Source of the DNA: Litorivita sp050633545
GTDB taxonomy: Bacteria; Pseudomonadota; Alphaproteobacteria; Rhodobacterales; Rhodobacteraceae
DNA length: 64,000 nt
Direction of reading: 5' to 3'
NCBI GenBank assembly: GCA_050633545.1
Contig: JBOEGS010000004.1
Location: 382,994 to 446,993 of the forward strand
Of the stretch, positions 27,368 to 36,467 are shown piece by piece. Under the pieces are notes generated by a model that saw nothing but the letters and a program-made list of their open reading frames with translations, searched no databases and was not told where the DNA came from. Position 1 is the stretch's first letter; the number at the start of each line of letters is the position of its first letter. Both the position numbers and the translations under genes were made by a program.

Positions 27368-27674
27368 ATTTGCCAAGGCCGCGCTGCCCGTACTGTCGGG
27401 CCGCAGCCGGTTGGCCGGTCGGAGAACCCGCACCGCATCAGGGCAGGGGCAATATGCCCCGATCCCTGCGCCATGATAGGACATGGCATTGGCAATCGGA
27501 CGGGGCGCCAGAACGGCGCCTCGCACCACAATGACCCGAAGGCAGGGCATAAAGGCCCGCGCCCGAGAATAGCAAAAGCGCCCGCGTGACCCCGATCGGG
27601 GCTGCGTATGGGGGCAAAGCCAATCGCGCGAAAGCGCAGCCTCTAAGCGGGCAAAAGTTGAAAACGGAGCCAAA
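27368..27674. other. Long untranslated gap between coxB and ctaB
   Basis: No gene is visible in 307 bases, unusual inside a tight operon. It holds several short GC-rich inverted repeats, for example GCCCG-TACTGT-CGGGC at about 27385-27400, and the ribosome binding site GGAG of ctaB. It may carry an internal promoter or mRNA processing hairpins. Confidence 0.4.
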
Positions 27675-28616
27675 ATGAGCGACGCGAGCCTCAACACCAC
27701 CACACAAGAAGGCGATGCCGGTTTCGGCGATTTCTTCGCGCTTTTGAAGCCGCGGGTGATGTCGCTTGTGGTGTTTACCGCACTTGTGGGTCTGCTCGCC
27801 GCGCCAGTGCCGGTCAATCCCGTCGTCGCCTTTGCCTCGATTTTGTTTATTGCCGTGGGCGGCGGGGCTTCGGGCGCGCTGAACATGTGGTGGGATGCGG
27901 ATATCGACCGGATCATGAAGCGCACCCAAAGCCGCCCGATCCCTTCGGGCCGCGTCACCGAGGGTGATGCTTTGGGCCTTGGCATGACCTTGTCGGTCTT
28001 TGCGGTTGTGATGCTGTTTTTGGCCTCGAACTACGTCGCGGCGGGGCTTTTGGCCTTTACCATCTTCTTTTATGTCGTGGTTTATACGATGTGGCTCAAA
28101 CGCTGGACGCCGCAAAACATCGTCATCGGCGGCGCGGCGGGGGCGTTTCCTCCGATGATCGGCTGGGCCGTGGCAACCGGCGGCATTTCGGTCGAATCGG
28201 TGTTGATGTTCACGATCATCTTCATGTGGACGCCGCCGCATTTCTGGGCTCTCGCATTGTTTATGAAGTCCGATTACCGCGATGCGGGTGTGCCGATGCT
28301 CACCGTGACGCATGGGCGCAAATCGACCCGCAAACATATTCTTGTCTATACGCTGCTGTTGGCCCCTATCGCTATCGGGGCGGCCTTTACCTCGATTGGT
28401 GGGCCGGTCTATCTGGCGGCGGCTGTGGTGCTCAACGCGCTCTTTATCAAAGGGGCTTTTGCGATCTGGCGCCGTGATGAGACGCAGGCCGAGGCCGATA
28501 GCTACCGCGTCGAGAAGCGCTTCTTTGCGCTCTCCTTGGTCTATTTGTTCGCGCATTTCCTTGCCATTTTGGCCGAAGCGGGCCTTGGCCGGTTTGGTTT
28601 GGGGGGCTGGTCGTGA
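27675..28616 (+). CDS. ctaB: Protoheme IX farnesyltransferase
   Basis: A 313-residue polytopic membrane protein of the UbiA family. Asp-rich substrate motifs are present: NMWWDADIDRIMKRT (about residues 72-86) and KSDYRDAGVPML (about 198-209), as well as YTMWLKRWTPQNIVIGG. It makes heme O from protoheme for aa3 oxidase. The stop codon overlaps the GTG start of the next small gene, and GGAG precedes its own start. Confidence 0.95.
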   Translation: MSDASLNTTTQEGDAGFGDFFALLKPRVMSLVVFTALVGLLAAPVPVNPVVAFASILFIAVGGGASGALNMWWDADIDRIMKRTQSRPIPSGRVTEGDALGLGMTLSVFAVVMLFLASNYVAAGLLAFTIFFYVVVYTMWLKRWTPQNIVIGGAAGAFPPMIGWAVATGGISVESVLMFTIIFMWTPPHFWALALFMKSDYRDAGVPMLTVTHGRKSTRKHILVYTLLLAPIAIGAAFTSIGGPVYLAAAVVLNALFIKGAFAIWRRDETQAEADSYRVEKRFFALSLVYLFAHFLAILAEAGLGRFGLGGWS

Positions 28617-28801
28617 GCTTTGAAAAGGTCGAGCACGAATTGCACAAGCGGCGGATGAGCCGCAATATCGGCCTTGGCGCCGTGTTGATCGGCTTTGTGG
28701 GTTTGGTGTTTTTGCTCACCATTGCCAAGGTCGTGGATGAGGGCGATGCGCAGCGCGCCCAGCAAGAGTTGCGCGCCGAGCCGCCGAAAGCGAGCGAATG
28801 A
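28613..28801 (+). CDS. Small membrane protein between ctaB and ctaG (CoxF-like)
   Basis: A 62-residue protein with one membrane segment (about residues 20-40, NIGLGAVLIGFVGLVFLLTI) between charged ends. It starts with GTG overlapping the ctaB stop and its own stop overlaps the ctaG start, so it is translated as part of the operon. Small proteins of this size at this place in Rhodobacterales and Paracoccus oxidase clusters are taken to be oxidase assembly factors or accessory subunits; the exact role is not known to me. Confidence 0.75.
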   Translation: MSFEKVEHELHKRRMSRNIGLGAVLIGFVGLVFLLTIAKVVDEGDAQRAQQELRAEPPKASE

Positions 28802-29376
28802 TGGCAGTGACGGGTCCACAAAAAACCGTGGTGAAACTGGTCGGCGTTGTGCTGGTGATGGGCGCGCTCAGCTGGGCTTCCGTGCCGTTCTACAGCTGGT
28901 TTTGCGCCGTTACGGGCTTTGGCGGGGTCACCAATACCGCCGAGGCGGGGTCCGACGTGATCCTCGATCAAACCATCACGATCCGCTTTGACGCCTCCAA
29001 AGAGCGGGGGATGCCGTGGCAATTCACGCCCGTGCAGCGCGAGATGGAGATCCGCATCGGCGAGACCGGTTTGGCCTTTTACGAGGCCTATAACCCGACC
29101 GACCGTCCCGTCGCGGGCCAAGCCAATTACAATGTCGCGCCCTATGCGGCGGGCAGCTTCTTTACCAAAATCGACTGCTTTTGTTTCACCGAACAGGTGC
29201 TACAGCCCGGCGAGCGGGTGCAAATGCCCGTGACCTTCTATGTCGACCCCGAAATCGTAACGGATCGTGAAGGAAAGTTTGTTCATACGATCACGCTGTC
29301 CTATACCTTCCATGAAATCGATCTGCCTGAGGCGCAAGCCGCTCTGGCGCAGGACGTGAAAACAAACCTAAACTAA
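28798..29376 (+). CDS. ctaG: Cytochrome c oxidase assembly protein CtaG/Cox11
   Basis: A 192-residue copper chaperone with one N-terminal membrane segment (about residues 12-30) and a periplasmic domain containing the Cu-binding motif KIDCFCFTEQ (about 118-127). It delivers copper to CuB of subunit I. It overlaps the preceding small gene and is followed after 24 bases by coxC. Confidence 0.95.
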   Translation: MMAVTGPQKTVVKLVGVVLVMGALSWASVPFYSWFCAVTGFGGVTNTAEAGSDVILDQTITIRFDASKERGMPWQFTPVQREMEIRIGETGLAFYEAYNPTDRPVAGQANYNVAPYAAGSFFTKIDCFCFTEQVLQPGERVQMPVTFYVDPEIVTDREGKFVHTITLSYTFHEIDLPEAQAALAQDVKTNLN

Positions 29377-29400
29377 GGCCTTCCAACGAGGGAAATTTAA

Positions 29401-30201
29401 ATGGCGCACGAGAAAAACCACGATTACCACATTCTTCCCCCCTCCCTATGGCCCCTGCTTGGTGCCATTGCGGGGTTTGTCATGCTCTACGGTGCGGTGA
29501 TGTATTTCGTCGATAAAGGCCCGTGGATGTTCCTCATCGGTCTGGTCGGCGTGCTTTACGTCATGTTCGGATGGTGGGCCGAAGTGGTGGCCGAAAGCGA
29601 AGTTGGCGATCACACGCCGGTTGTGCGTATCGGCCTGCGCTATGGCTTTGTGCTCTTTATCATGTCCGAGATCATGTTCTTTGCGGCTTGGTTCTGGAGC
29701 TTTTTCAAACACGCCATGTATCCGATGGGCCCGATGAGCCCGATCAAGGACGGCGTTTGGCCCCCCGCAGGGATCGAGACCTTTGACCCGTGGCACCTGC
29801 CGCTGATCAACACGCTGATCCTGCTTTGCTCGGGCGCGGCGGCGACATGGGCGCACCACGCGCTTGTGCATGAAAACAACCGCAAGGACATGGCCAACGG
29901 GTTGATCATCTCTGTTGTTCTCGGCCTGATCTTTACCGTGTTCCAAGCCTATGAATACAGCCATGCGGCCTTTGGCTTCTCGGGCAATATCTACGGCGCG
30001 AACTTCTTTATGGCGACCGGTTTCCACGGTTTCCACGTCATCGTCGGCACGATCTTCCTCTTCATCTGCTACCTGCGTTTGCGCCGCGGCCACTTCACGC
30101 CCGAGCGTCACGTCGGCTTCGAAGCGGCGGCTTGGTATTGGCACTTTGTTGACGTTGTCTGGCTCTTCCTCTTTGCCGCGGTCTACATCTGGGGCGGCTG
30201 A
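29401..30201 (+). CDS. coxC: Cytochrome c oxidase subunit III
   Basis: A 266-residue protein with seven hydrophobic segments. Conserved parts include RYGFVLFIMSEIMFFAAWFW, TWAHHALVHENN and FMATGFHGFHVIVG, where Glu and His residues typical of subunit III are present. GAGGGA precedes the ATG. A strong terminator at 30267-30298 follows, so it probably ends the first oxidase message. Confidence 0.96.
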   Translation: MAHEKNHDYHILPPSLWPLLGAIAGFVMLYGAVMYFVDKGPWMFLIGLVGVLYVMFGWWAEVVAESEVGDHTPVVRIGLRYGFVLFIMSEIMFFAAWFWSFFKHAMYPMGPMSPIKDGVWPPAGIETFDPWHLPLINTLILLCSGAAATWAHHALVHENNRKDMANGLIISVVLGLIFTVFQAYEYSHAAFGFSGNIYGANFFMATGFHGFHVIVGTIFLFICYLRLRRGHFTPERHVGFEAAAWYWHFVDVVWLFLFAAVYIWGG

Positions 30202-30266
30202 ACCGGACTTGCCTGAGCTTTGGCCCGAAACGGGTTGAAGACGGGGGCAAAAACACATTATCACGG

Positions 30267-30298
30267 CGCGGGCGGCATTTATGCGCGCCCGCGTTTTT
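30267..30298 (+). terminator. Rho-independent terminator after coxC
   Basis: A perfect 8-bp stem CGCGGGCG / CGCCCGCG (30267-30274 with 30286-30293), an 11-base loop, and TTTTT directly after. The loop contains an in-frame ATG of the surf1 frame, which argues against that ATG as the surf1 start. Confidence 0.85.
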
Positions 30299-30316
30299 CA
30301 TTCGCGGAGAGGGCCT

Positions 30317-30994
30317 TTGCGCCGGATCATCATCCCCCTTATTTTCGGCCTTGCCGGTGCGGCGATCCTGATCTCGCTCGGGACGTGGCAAGTGCGGCGT
30401 CTGGCGTGGAAAGAGGCGGTCTTGGCCGACATCGAGGCGCGCATTTCCGCCGCGCCCGTGGCTGTTCCCGCCGTGCCCGACCCCGAGGCGGACCGCTATC
30501 TGCCCGTTTTGGTGCGCGGCACCTATGGCGAGGGGCGCATTCGCGTGCTCTCCAGCCGCCAGCTATACGGCGCGGGCTACCGGATCATCGCGCCCTTCGA
30601 GACCGGCGGGCGCCGCATCTTGATCGACCGAGGATTTGTGCAAGAACGCGATGCCATTCCCGCCGCGCCGCAGGGAGAGGTGACGCTGACCGGTAATCTG
30701 CACTGGCCCTCGGAGACCGACAAATACACGCCCAGTCCCAATCTGGAAGCCGACATCTGGTTCGCCCGCGATGTGCCTGCGATGGCGACGCATCTGGGGA
30801 CCGATCCGGTGCTGATGGTCCTGCGGAGCGGCGAGGGCGGGGGCGCCAAGATCACGCCTTTGCCCATCGACACATCGGGCATTCCGAACAACCACATGCA
30901 ATATGCGTTCACTTGGTTCTCTTTGGCCTTTATCTGGCTGGTGATGACGGGTTATTTCATCTGGCGCATTCGCAACCCGCTGAAAGGCACATGA
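30317..30994 (+). CDS. SURF1 family oxidase assembly protein
   Basis: A 226-residue protein with a membrane segment at each end (IIIPLIFGLAGAAILISLG near the N-terminus and FTWFSLAFIWLVMTGYFIW near the C-terminus) and the SURF1 core GTWQVRRLAWKEAVL and SRQLYGAGYRIIAPFE. SURF1 helps insert heme a in oxidase subunit I. A TTG at 30317 is preferred as start: GGAGAGGG lies at the right distance and the protein then begins MRRIIIPLIFG, as in relatives. The upstream ATG (30281) lies in the loop of the coxC terminator. Confidence 0.88.
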   Translation: MRRIIIPLIFGLAGAAILISLGTWQVRRLAWKEAVLADIEARISAAPVAVPAVPDPEADRYLPVLVRGTYGEGRIRVLSSRQLYGAGYRIIAPFETGGRRILIDRGFVQERDAIPAAPQGEVTLTGNLHWPSETDKYTPSPNLEADIWFARDVPAMATHLGTDPVLMVLRSGEGGGAKITPLPIDTSGIPNNHMQYAFTWFSLAFIWLVMTGYFIWRIRNPLKGT

Positions 30995-30995
30995 C

Positions 30996-32384
30996 GTGAA
31001 ATATATCTCGACCCGTGGCTCCGCGCCGATCCTGAGTTTTGAAGAAGCGATGTTGTCGGGGCTGGCCCGTGATGGCGGCCTTTACCTGCCCGAGAGCATC
31101 CCGACGCTCAGCCACGCAGACATCGCCGCCCTGTCGGGCCTGCCCTATGAAGAGGTGGCCTTTCGCATCATGCGCCCCTTCATCGGCGAGACCTTCACCG
31201 ACGACGAATTTGCCGAGATCATCGCCAAAGCCTATGCCGGTTTCGGCCATGACGCGCGCGCGCCCATGGTGCAACTGGCGGAAAACCATTTCCTTTTGGA
31301 GCTGTTCCACGGGCCTACATTGGCGTTCAAAGATTTCGCAATGCAGCTCATCGGGCAATTGTTCCAAGCCTCGCTCAAGCGCTCCGGCAACCGCGTCACC
31401 ATCGTCGGGGCCACATCGGGCGATACCGGATCGGCTGCCATCGAAGCCTTTCGCGGGCTGGATGCGGTGGATGTGTTTATCCTTTATCCCCATGGCCGTG
31501 TCTCCGAGGTGCAGCGCCGCCAGATGACCACCCCCAATGAGAGCAATGTGCATGCTTTGGCGATGGACGGGCATTTCGACGATTGCCAAGCGCGGGTCAA
31601 GGACATGTTCAACGACTTCGACTTCCGCGATGGCGTGCGCCTTGCGGGGGTCAATTCGATCAACTGGGCGCGGGTTCTGGCGCAGGTGGTCTATTATTTC
31701 TCCTCCGCCGTCAGCCTCGGTGCGCCGCACCGCAAGGTCAGCTTTACCGTCCCGACCGGCAATTTCGGCGATATCTTTGCGGGCTATATTGCCAAACGCA
31801 TGGGGCTTCCGATCGAGCAACTCGTCGTGGCGACGAACCAGAACGACATTTTGCATCGCTGCCTTGCCACGGGCGAATACCGTCCGGACGGCGTGATCCC
31901 CTCGATCAGCCCCTCGATGGATATTCAGGTCTCCTCCAACTTCGAGCGCGCCTTGTTCTATGCCTATGGCGGCGACGGGGCGGCGATTTCGGCGCTTATG
32001 GAGGAGTTGCAGCAAGGTGGCTTCAACGTCAGCCAAGGCGCGCGAGAGGCATTGGCCGAAACCTTTAATTCGGGCCGCGTTTCCGAAGAGGATACATTGG
32101 CCACCATTCGCGATACATTCGCGCGCACCGGCGAATTGCTATGCCCCCATAGCGCCGTCGGCGTGCAGGTCGCCAATGCGCAGCGGATCGGCCATACCCC
32201 GATGATCACGCTGGCGACGGCCCATCCCGCCAAATTCCCCGATGCTGTGAAAACCGCCTCGGGGCAGCATCCCGCATTGCCCCTGCGCATGGCCGATCTG
32301 TTTGACCGCGAAGAGCGCGTCACCCGCATCGGCAATGACCTTGGCGCTATTGAAACCTTGATCCGCGAGCGTATTGCCCTTTGA
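30996..32384 (+). CDS. thrC: Threonine synthase
   Basis: A 462-residue PLP enzyme of the long threonine synthase type, start GTG with AAAGG upstream. The PLP lysine is in PTLAFKDFAMQ (about residue 111). GATSGDTGSAAIEAF is the phosphate-binding loop. It converts O-phosphohomoserine to threonine. Its stop overlaps the TTG start of the M16 peptidase gene, so surf1, thrC, the peptidase and the acetyltransferase form one run. Confidence 0.95.
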   Translation: MKYISTRGSAPILSFEEAMLSGLARDGGLYLPESIPTLSHADIAALSGLPYEEVAFRIMRPFIGETFTDDEFAEIIAKAYAGFGHDARAPMVQLAENHFLLELFHGPTLAFKDFAMQLIGQLFQASLKRSGNRVTIVGATSGDTGSAAIEAFRGLDAVDVFILYPHGRVSEVQRRQMTTPNESNVHALAMDGHFDDCQARVKDMFNDFDFRDGVRLAGVNSINWARVLAQVVYYFSSAVSLGAPHRKVSFTVPTGNFGDIFAGYIAKRMGLPIEQLVVATNQNDILHRCLATGEYRPDGVIPSISPSMDIQVSSNFERALFYAYGGDGAAISALMEELQQGGFNVSQGAREALAETFNSGRVSEEDTLATIRDTFARTGELLCPHSAVGVQVANAQRIGHTPMITLATAHPAKFPDAVKTASGQHPALPLRMADLFDREERVTRIGNDLGAIETLIRERIAL

Positions 32385-33643
32385 CCGTCGAACTTCACAC
32401 CCTGTCCAATGGGTTCCGTATCGTTACCGAAACCATGCCGGGATTGGAGAGCGCATCAATTGGCATCTGGGTGACCGCAGGCGGGCGCGACGAGCGGGCC
32501 GAGCAAAACGGCGTGGCGCATTTCCTCGAACATATGGCGTTCAAGGGCACGGCGCGGCGCACGGCCTTGCAAATCGCCGAATCCATTGAGGATGTCGGCG
32601 GCTATATCAATGCCTACACCAGCCGCGAATCCACGGCCTATTACGCGCGGGTTCTGCGCGCCGATGTGCCGCTCGCTTTGGATGTGATTGCGGACATCTT
32701 GCGTAATCCGGCCTTTGACGAGGCCGAGATCGAGGTTGAGCGCAGCGTGATCTTGCAAGAGATCGGACAGGCACTTGATACGCCCGACGACGTGATTTTC
32801 GACTGGCTGCAAGAAGAAGCCTATGGCGATCATCCCATGGGCCGCACGATCCTTGGCCCCGCCGAGCGGGTGCGTGCCTTTGGCCGTTCTGATCTCGAAG
32901 GCTTCGTGGCGCAGCATTACGGCCCCGGAAATATGATCCTTGCGGCTGCGGGCGCGGTGGATCACGCGGCTTTGGTCGCCGAGGCAGAAAAGCTGTTTGG
33001 CGATATGACCCCCGTCGCGCCGCGCGCGCCCGAAACCGCGGTTTGGGTGGGCGGCGAGATGCGGCAGGAAAAAACCCTCGAGCAGACCCATTTCGCCCTG
33101 GGCGTCGAGGGGCCCGATTACCGCGACGAGATGATCTATACGGCGCAGATTTATTCCTCGGCACTGGGCGGCGGGATGTCCTCGCGCCTGTTTCAGGAAA
33201 TCCGCGAGAAACGCGGGCTGTGCTACACGATTTTTGCCCAAACCGGCGCCTATTCCGATGGCGGGATGATGACCATCTATGCGGGCACCAGCCCCGAGAT
33301 GATGGGCGAGTTGGCAAACATCACCATCGACGAGATGAAGCGCGCCGCCGATGACATGAGCGCGCCCGAAGTCGCCCGCGCCCGCGCACAGATGAAGGCG
33401 GGGATGCTGATGGGGCTTGAGGGCCCGTCGAACCGCGCCGAGCGTCTGGCGCGGATGATCCAGATCTGGAACCGCGTGCCGGAATTGTCCGAGATCGTCG
33501 AGCGGATCGACAATGTGACCACCGGAGATGTGAAGGCCTTTGCCGGCGAAATGGCGCAAAACGCCAAATTCGCCTTGGCGCAATACGGCCAGCTCAGCCA
33601 CGCGGCGACATTGACCGATCTAGAAGCGCGGCGTCGCGGCTGA
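32381..33643 (+). CDS. M16 family zinc peptidase (processing peptidase-like)
   Basis: A 420-residue M16 peptidase. The inverted zinc motif HFLEH (in VAHFLEHMAFKGT, about residues 46-58) and the downstream Glu in IEVERSVILQEIGQ are present, so it should be active. The Arg/Tyr-containing C-terminal half has SRLFQEIREKRGLCY. It resembles the mitochondrial processing peptidase beta subunit. Start is TTG overlapping the thrC stop (TTGA). The thrC-peptidase pair is common in Rhodobacterales. Confidence 0.93.
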   Translation: MTVELHTLSNGFRIVTETMPGLESASIGIWVTAGGRDERAEQNGVAHFLEHMAFKGTARRTALQIAESIEDVGGYINAYTSRESTAYYARVLRADVPLALDVIADILRNPAFDEAEIEVERSVILQEIGQALDTPDDVIFDWLQEEAYGDHPMGRTILGPAERVRAFGRSDLEGFVAQHYGPGNMILAAAGAVDHAALVAEAEKLFGDMTPVAPRAPETAVWVGGEMRQEKTLEQTHFALGVEGPDYRDEMIYTAQIYSSALGGGMSSRLFQEIREKRGLCYTIFAQTGAYSDGGMMTIYAGTSPEMMGELANITIDEMKRAADDMSAPEVARARAQMKAGMLMGLEGPSNRAERLARMIQIWNRVPELSEIVERIDNVTTGDVKAFAGEMAQNAKFALAQYGQLSHAATLTDLEARRRG

Positions 33644-34227
33644 TGGTGTTCGCGCGGCGTAAAATCCGCATCGAGACCGAGCGGCTGACGCTGCGCACAC
33701 CGGTGCATGGCGATTTTCGCGCATGGGTCGAGGCGCGCCAAGACAGCCGCGATTTTTTGGCCCCTTGGGAGCCAGTGTGGGCCAAGGATCACCTGTCGCG
33801 TAAGGGGTTTACCAACCGCGTCTATTGGGCGCAGCGTTCGGTGGCCAGCGGCTCGGCTGTGCCGCTTTTCTTGCTGCGCCGCGAGGATCAGGCGCTGTTG
33901 GGGGCGATCACGCTCGACAATATCCGCCGTGGCCCCGCGCAGGCGGGGACATTGGGCTATTGGATATCGCAGGCGCATGCGCGCAAAGGCTATATGCGCG
34001 AGGCGCTGACCGCCGTGGTGCATCACGCCTTCACGCAGCTTGATTTGAGCCGTCTGGAGGCCGCCTGCCTGCCCGAAAACACGCCGTCGCGTGGCCTGCT
34101 CGAAAAATCCGGTTTCAAATACGAGGGCGTGGCGCAAAGCTATTTGCAGATCGACAACCGGTGGCGCACGCATGTTCTTTATGCCGCGCTGCGGATGGAC
34201 CGGCGCGGGCGCACCGACGCGGGCTGA
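33643..34227 (+). CDS. GNAT N-acetyltransferase, RimJ/RimL type
   Basis: A 194-residue acetyltransferase beginning on the ATG that overlaps the peptidase stop (TGATG). The opening IETERLTLRTPVHGDF, the central YWISQAHARKGYMREAL acetyl-CoA-binding loop and ENTPSRGLLEKSGFKYEG near the end are typical of ribosomal-protein alanine acetyltransferases. The target is not certain. Confidence 0.88.
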   Translation: MVFARRKIRIETERLTLRTPVHGDFRAWVEARQDSRDFLAPWEPVWAKDHLSRKGFTNRVYWAQRSVASGSAVPLFLLRREDQALLGAITLDNIRRGPAQAGTLGYWISQAHARKGYMREALTAVVHHAFTQLDLSRLEAACLPENTPSRGLLEKSGFKYEGVAQSYLQIDNRWRTHVLYAALRMDRRGRTDAG

Positions 34228-34308
34228 GCGCCGTTTTGGTTTGCTTGGGCTATGGCTTGCGGCGGTCGGTCGCGATAGGCTGCGCGAGAATGTGAGGAGC
34301 CTAGACCC

Positions 34309-35751
34309 ATGATCGAGCCGCCCCTGTCCCCCGCAGACGCAAAATTTGTGGCGCAGTTGCGCGCGCTCTTGCCTGCGGAGTGTTTTCGCGATGTGAGCGC
34401 TGCCTATCTCGAAGAGCCGCGCGGGCGTTGGCAAGGCCAAGCGGGGGCCGTCGTGGCGCCGTCGACGGCGGCGCAGGTCTCCAGCTTGATGAAAGCCTGC
34501 CACGAGGCGCGCGTCGGGGTGGTGCCCTATGGCGGCGGCACGGGTTTGGTCGGCGGGCAAGTCATGCCGCAGGGCGGCGCAGAGCAGCCGCCCGCGCCGA
34601 TTTTGCTCTCACTTGAGCGCATGCGCACGGTGCGCGCCATCTATGCCGAAGAAAACGTGATGGTGGTCGAAGCGGGCGCCATTTTGCAAGACATCCACGA
34701 GGCCGCCGAAGCCGTGGATCGGCTTTTTCCGCTCACGATTGCGGCCAAAGGATCGGCGCGGATCGGCGGCAATCTGGCGACCAATGCGGGGGGCGTGAAT
34801 GTGCTGCGCTACGGCAATGCGCGCGATTTGTGTTTGGGGCTGGAGGTGGTTTTGGCCGACGGGCGCATTTGGAATGGGCTGAGCCGTCTGCGCAAGGATA
34901 ACACCGGATATGATCTGCGCCATTTGATGATCGGCTCCGAGGGCAGCTTGGGGGTGATCACCGCCGCGGCGCTCAAGCTTGTACCGCGTCCGGCGGGCGA
35001 GGGCACGGCGCTTATGGCGGTGCACGATCCGGCGGCGGCTTTGGCCTTGCTGGGGTTGGCGCGCGACCAGATGGGCGAGGGGGTCAGCGCCTTTGAGTTG
35101 ATCCACCGCGCGGGATTGGAGTTCTTGGCGCAAACCCTGCCTGACGTGCGATTGCCCTTTGCCGAGGTGCCGGAGTGGTTCGTGTTGGTCGATGTCGGAT
35201 TGGCGGCAGGGCTGGAGCCGCAAGCGGCGCTGGAGGCGCTTTTTGTGGCGGGGATGGACGCGGGATTGGTCACGGACGGGCTTATCGCGCAAAGCGAGGC
35301 GCAGAGGCACGCCTTTTGGGAGGTGCGCGAGCAGATCCCCGAGGCCAACCGCCGCATCGGTGCGATTTCCAGCCATGATATTTCCCTGCCGCTCAGCGCG
35401 ATTGCGTCTTTTATTCCGCAAGCGACGGCAGCCTTGGCGGAGCTTGGCGATTTTCGGATCAATTGCTTTGGTCATCTGGGCGACGGGAACCTGCATTTCA
35501 ACGTCTTCCCGCCGCAAGGCGGTGATAAGTCCGATTCTGCGCATCTACGCGACCGGATCAAAACCTGCGTGCATGATATCGTGCACCAGATGGATGGGTC
35601 CGTCAGTGCAGAGCATGGTATCGGGCGGCTCAAGACCGGCGATCTGGCACGCTATGGTGATCCGGTGAAATTGGAGATGATGCTGGCGATCAAGAGGGCG
35701 CTTGATCCACGCGGTATTCTAAATCCGGGCGCGGTATTGCCGGTGGTTTGA
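34309..35751 (+). CDS. FAD-binding oxidoreductase, GlcD / D-2-hydroxyglutarate dehydrogenase type
   Basis: A 480-residue flavoprotein with an N-terminal FAD_binding_4 domain (YGGGTGLVGGQVMP, GGNLATNAGGVNVLRYGNARDL) and a C-terminal FAD-oxidase_C domain with the metal/substrate part FGHLGDGNLHFNV and SAEHGIGRLK. Family members oxidise D-lactate, glycolate or D-2-hydroxyglutarate. Without glcE/glcF next to it, a D-2-hydroxyacid dehydrogenase of the D-lactate or D-2-hydroxyglutarate type is most likely. GAGGAG precedes the ATG. Confidence 0.9.
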   Translation: MIEPPLSPADAKFVAQLRALLPAECFRDVSAAYLEEPRGRWQGQAGAVVAPSTAAQVSSLMKACHEARVGVVPYGGGTGLVGGQVMPQGGAEQPPAPILLSLERMRTVRAIYAEENVMVVEAGAILQDIHEAAEAVDRLFPLTIAAKGSARIGGNLATNAGGVNVLRYGNARDLCLGLEVVLADGRIWNGLSRLRKDNTGYDLRHLMIGSEGSLGVITAAALKLVPRPAGEGTALMAVHDPAAALALLGLARDQMGEGVSAFELIHRAGLEFLAQTLPDVRLPFAEVPEWFVLVDVGLAAGLEPQAALEALFVAGMDAGLVTDGLIAQSEAQRHAFWEVREQIPEANRRIGAISSHDISLPLSAIASFIPQATAALAELGDFRINCFGHLGDGNLHFNVFPPQGGDKSDSAHLRDRIKTCVHDIVHQMDGSVSAEHGIGRLKTGDLARYGDPVKLEMMLAIKRALDPRGILNPGAVLPVV

Positions 35752-35807
35752 ACTTTGTGATTTTGGTGAAGAGCGCGCTTTAGTATTTTGTAATACATCA
35801 AAAAATT

Positions 35808-35836
35808 GCGCCTCGCCATGTAGGGGGGCGAGGCGC
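35808..35836 (-). terminator. Terminator of apt
   Basis: A perfect 10-bp stem GCGCCTCGCC / GGCGAGGCGC followed on the minus strand by AATTTTTTG. It lies in the 175-base gap between the convergent FAD oxidoreductase and apt genes; the T-run serves apt. Confidence 0.85.
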
Positions 35837-35926
35837 GATGTGATCCGAAGATCGTGCAAGCGGCCGATTCTGGATCGGCTGCTCTGTTATGGCGTGATAA
35901 TGATTAACGCAGCGTAAGTATGAGGT

Positions 35927-36457
35927 CTAGGCGCCGCTGTAAGAGCATAGCGCTTCGATTTCGATCCCCATGGCTTCGAGCCGCGCCCGTCCGCCCAGAT
36001 CGGGCAGGTCAATCACAAAGGCACAGCCGACGATCTCGCCGCCCAAGCGCTCGACCAATTTGATCCCCGCCTCGGCGGTGCCGCCCGTGGCCAAGAGATC
36101 ATCCACGATCAAAACGCGCTCGCCGGCAGTGATCGCATCGTCATGCAGCTCTACCGTGGCTTCGCCATATTCCAATGTGTAGTCTTGCGAAATCACCTTG
36201 CCGGGCAGCTTTCCTGCCTTGCGCACGGGGACAAATCCGACAGACAATTGATGCGCGATGGCGCCGCCGAGGATAAACCCGCGTGCCTCCAGACCGACCA
36301 CCTTGTCGATTGGGCGACCGGCATAGGGGTGCACCATCTGGTCCACCGCCATGCGAAATCCGCGTGGATCGGCGAAAAGCGTGGTCACATCGCGGAACAT
36401 GATCCCCTTGTGTGGAAAATCCGGGATGGTGCGGATGTAGTCTTGGACGGATGCCAT
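35927..36457 (-). CDS. apt: Adenine phosphoribosyltransferase
   Basis: A 176-residue enzyme with the PRPP-binding motif VLIVDDLLATGGTAEAG (about residues 115-131) and the family N-terminus IRTIPDFPHKGIMFRDVTTLF. It makes AMP from adenine and PRPP. It lies downstream of mtnP, which releases adenine from methylthioadenosine, so the two act in sequence. AAAGG is the ribosome binding site. Confidence 0.96.
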   Translation of the reverse strand: MASVQDYIRTIPDFPHKGIMFRDVTTLFADPRGFRMAVDQMVHPYAGRPIDKVVGLEARGFILGGAIAHQLSVGFVPVRKAGKLPGKVISQDYTLEYGEATVELHDDAITAGERVLIVDDLLATGGTAEAGIKLVERLGGEIVGCAFVIDLPDLGGRARLEAMGIEIEALCSYSGA

Positions 36458-36467
36458 GTCGGGCCTT

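Noticed and set aside
26498..28556. Long minus-strand frames opposite coxB and ctaB
   Set aside because: Shadows of the oxidase genes, whose copper and heme motifs are clear on the plus strand.
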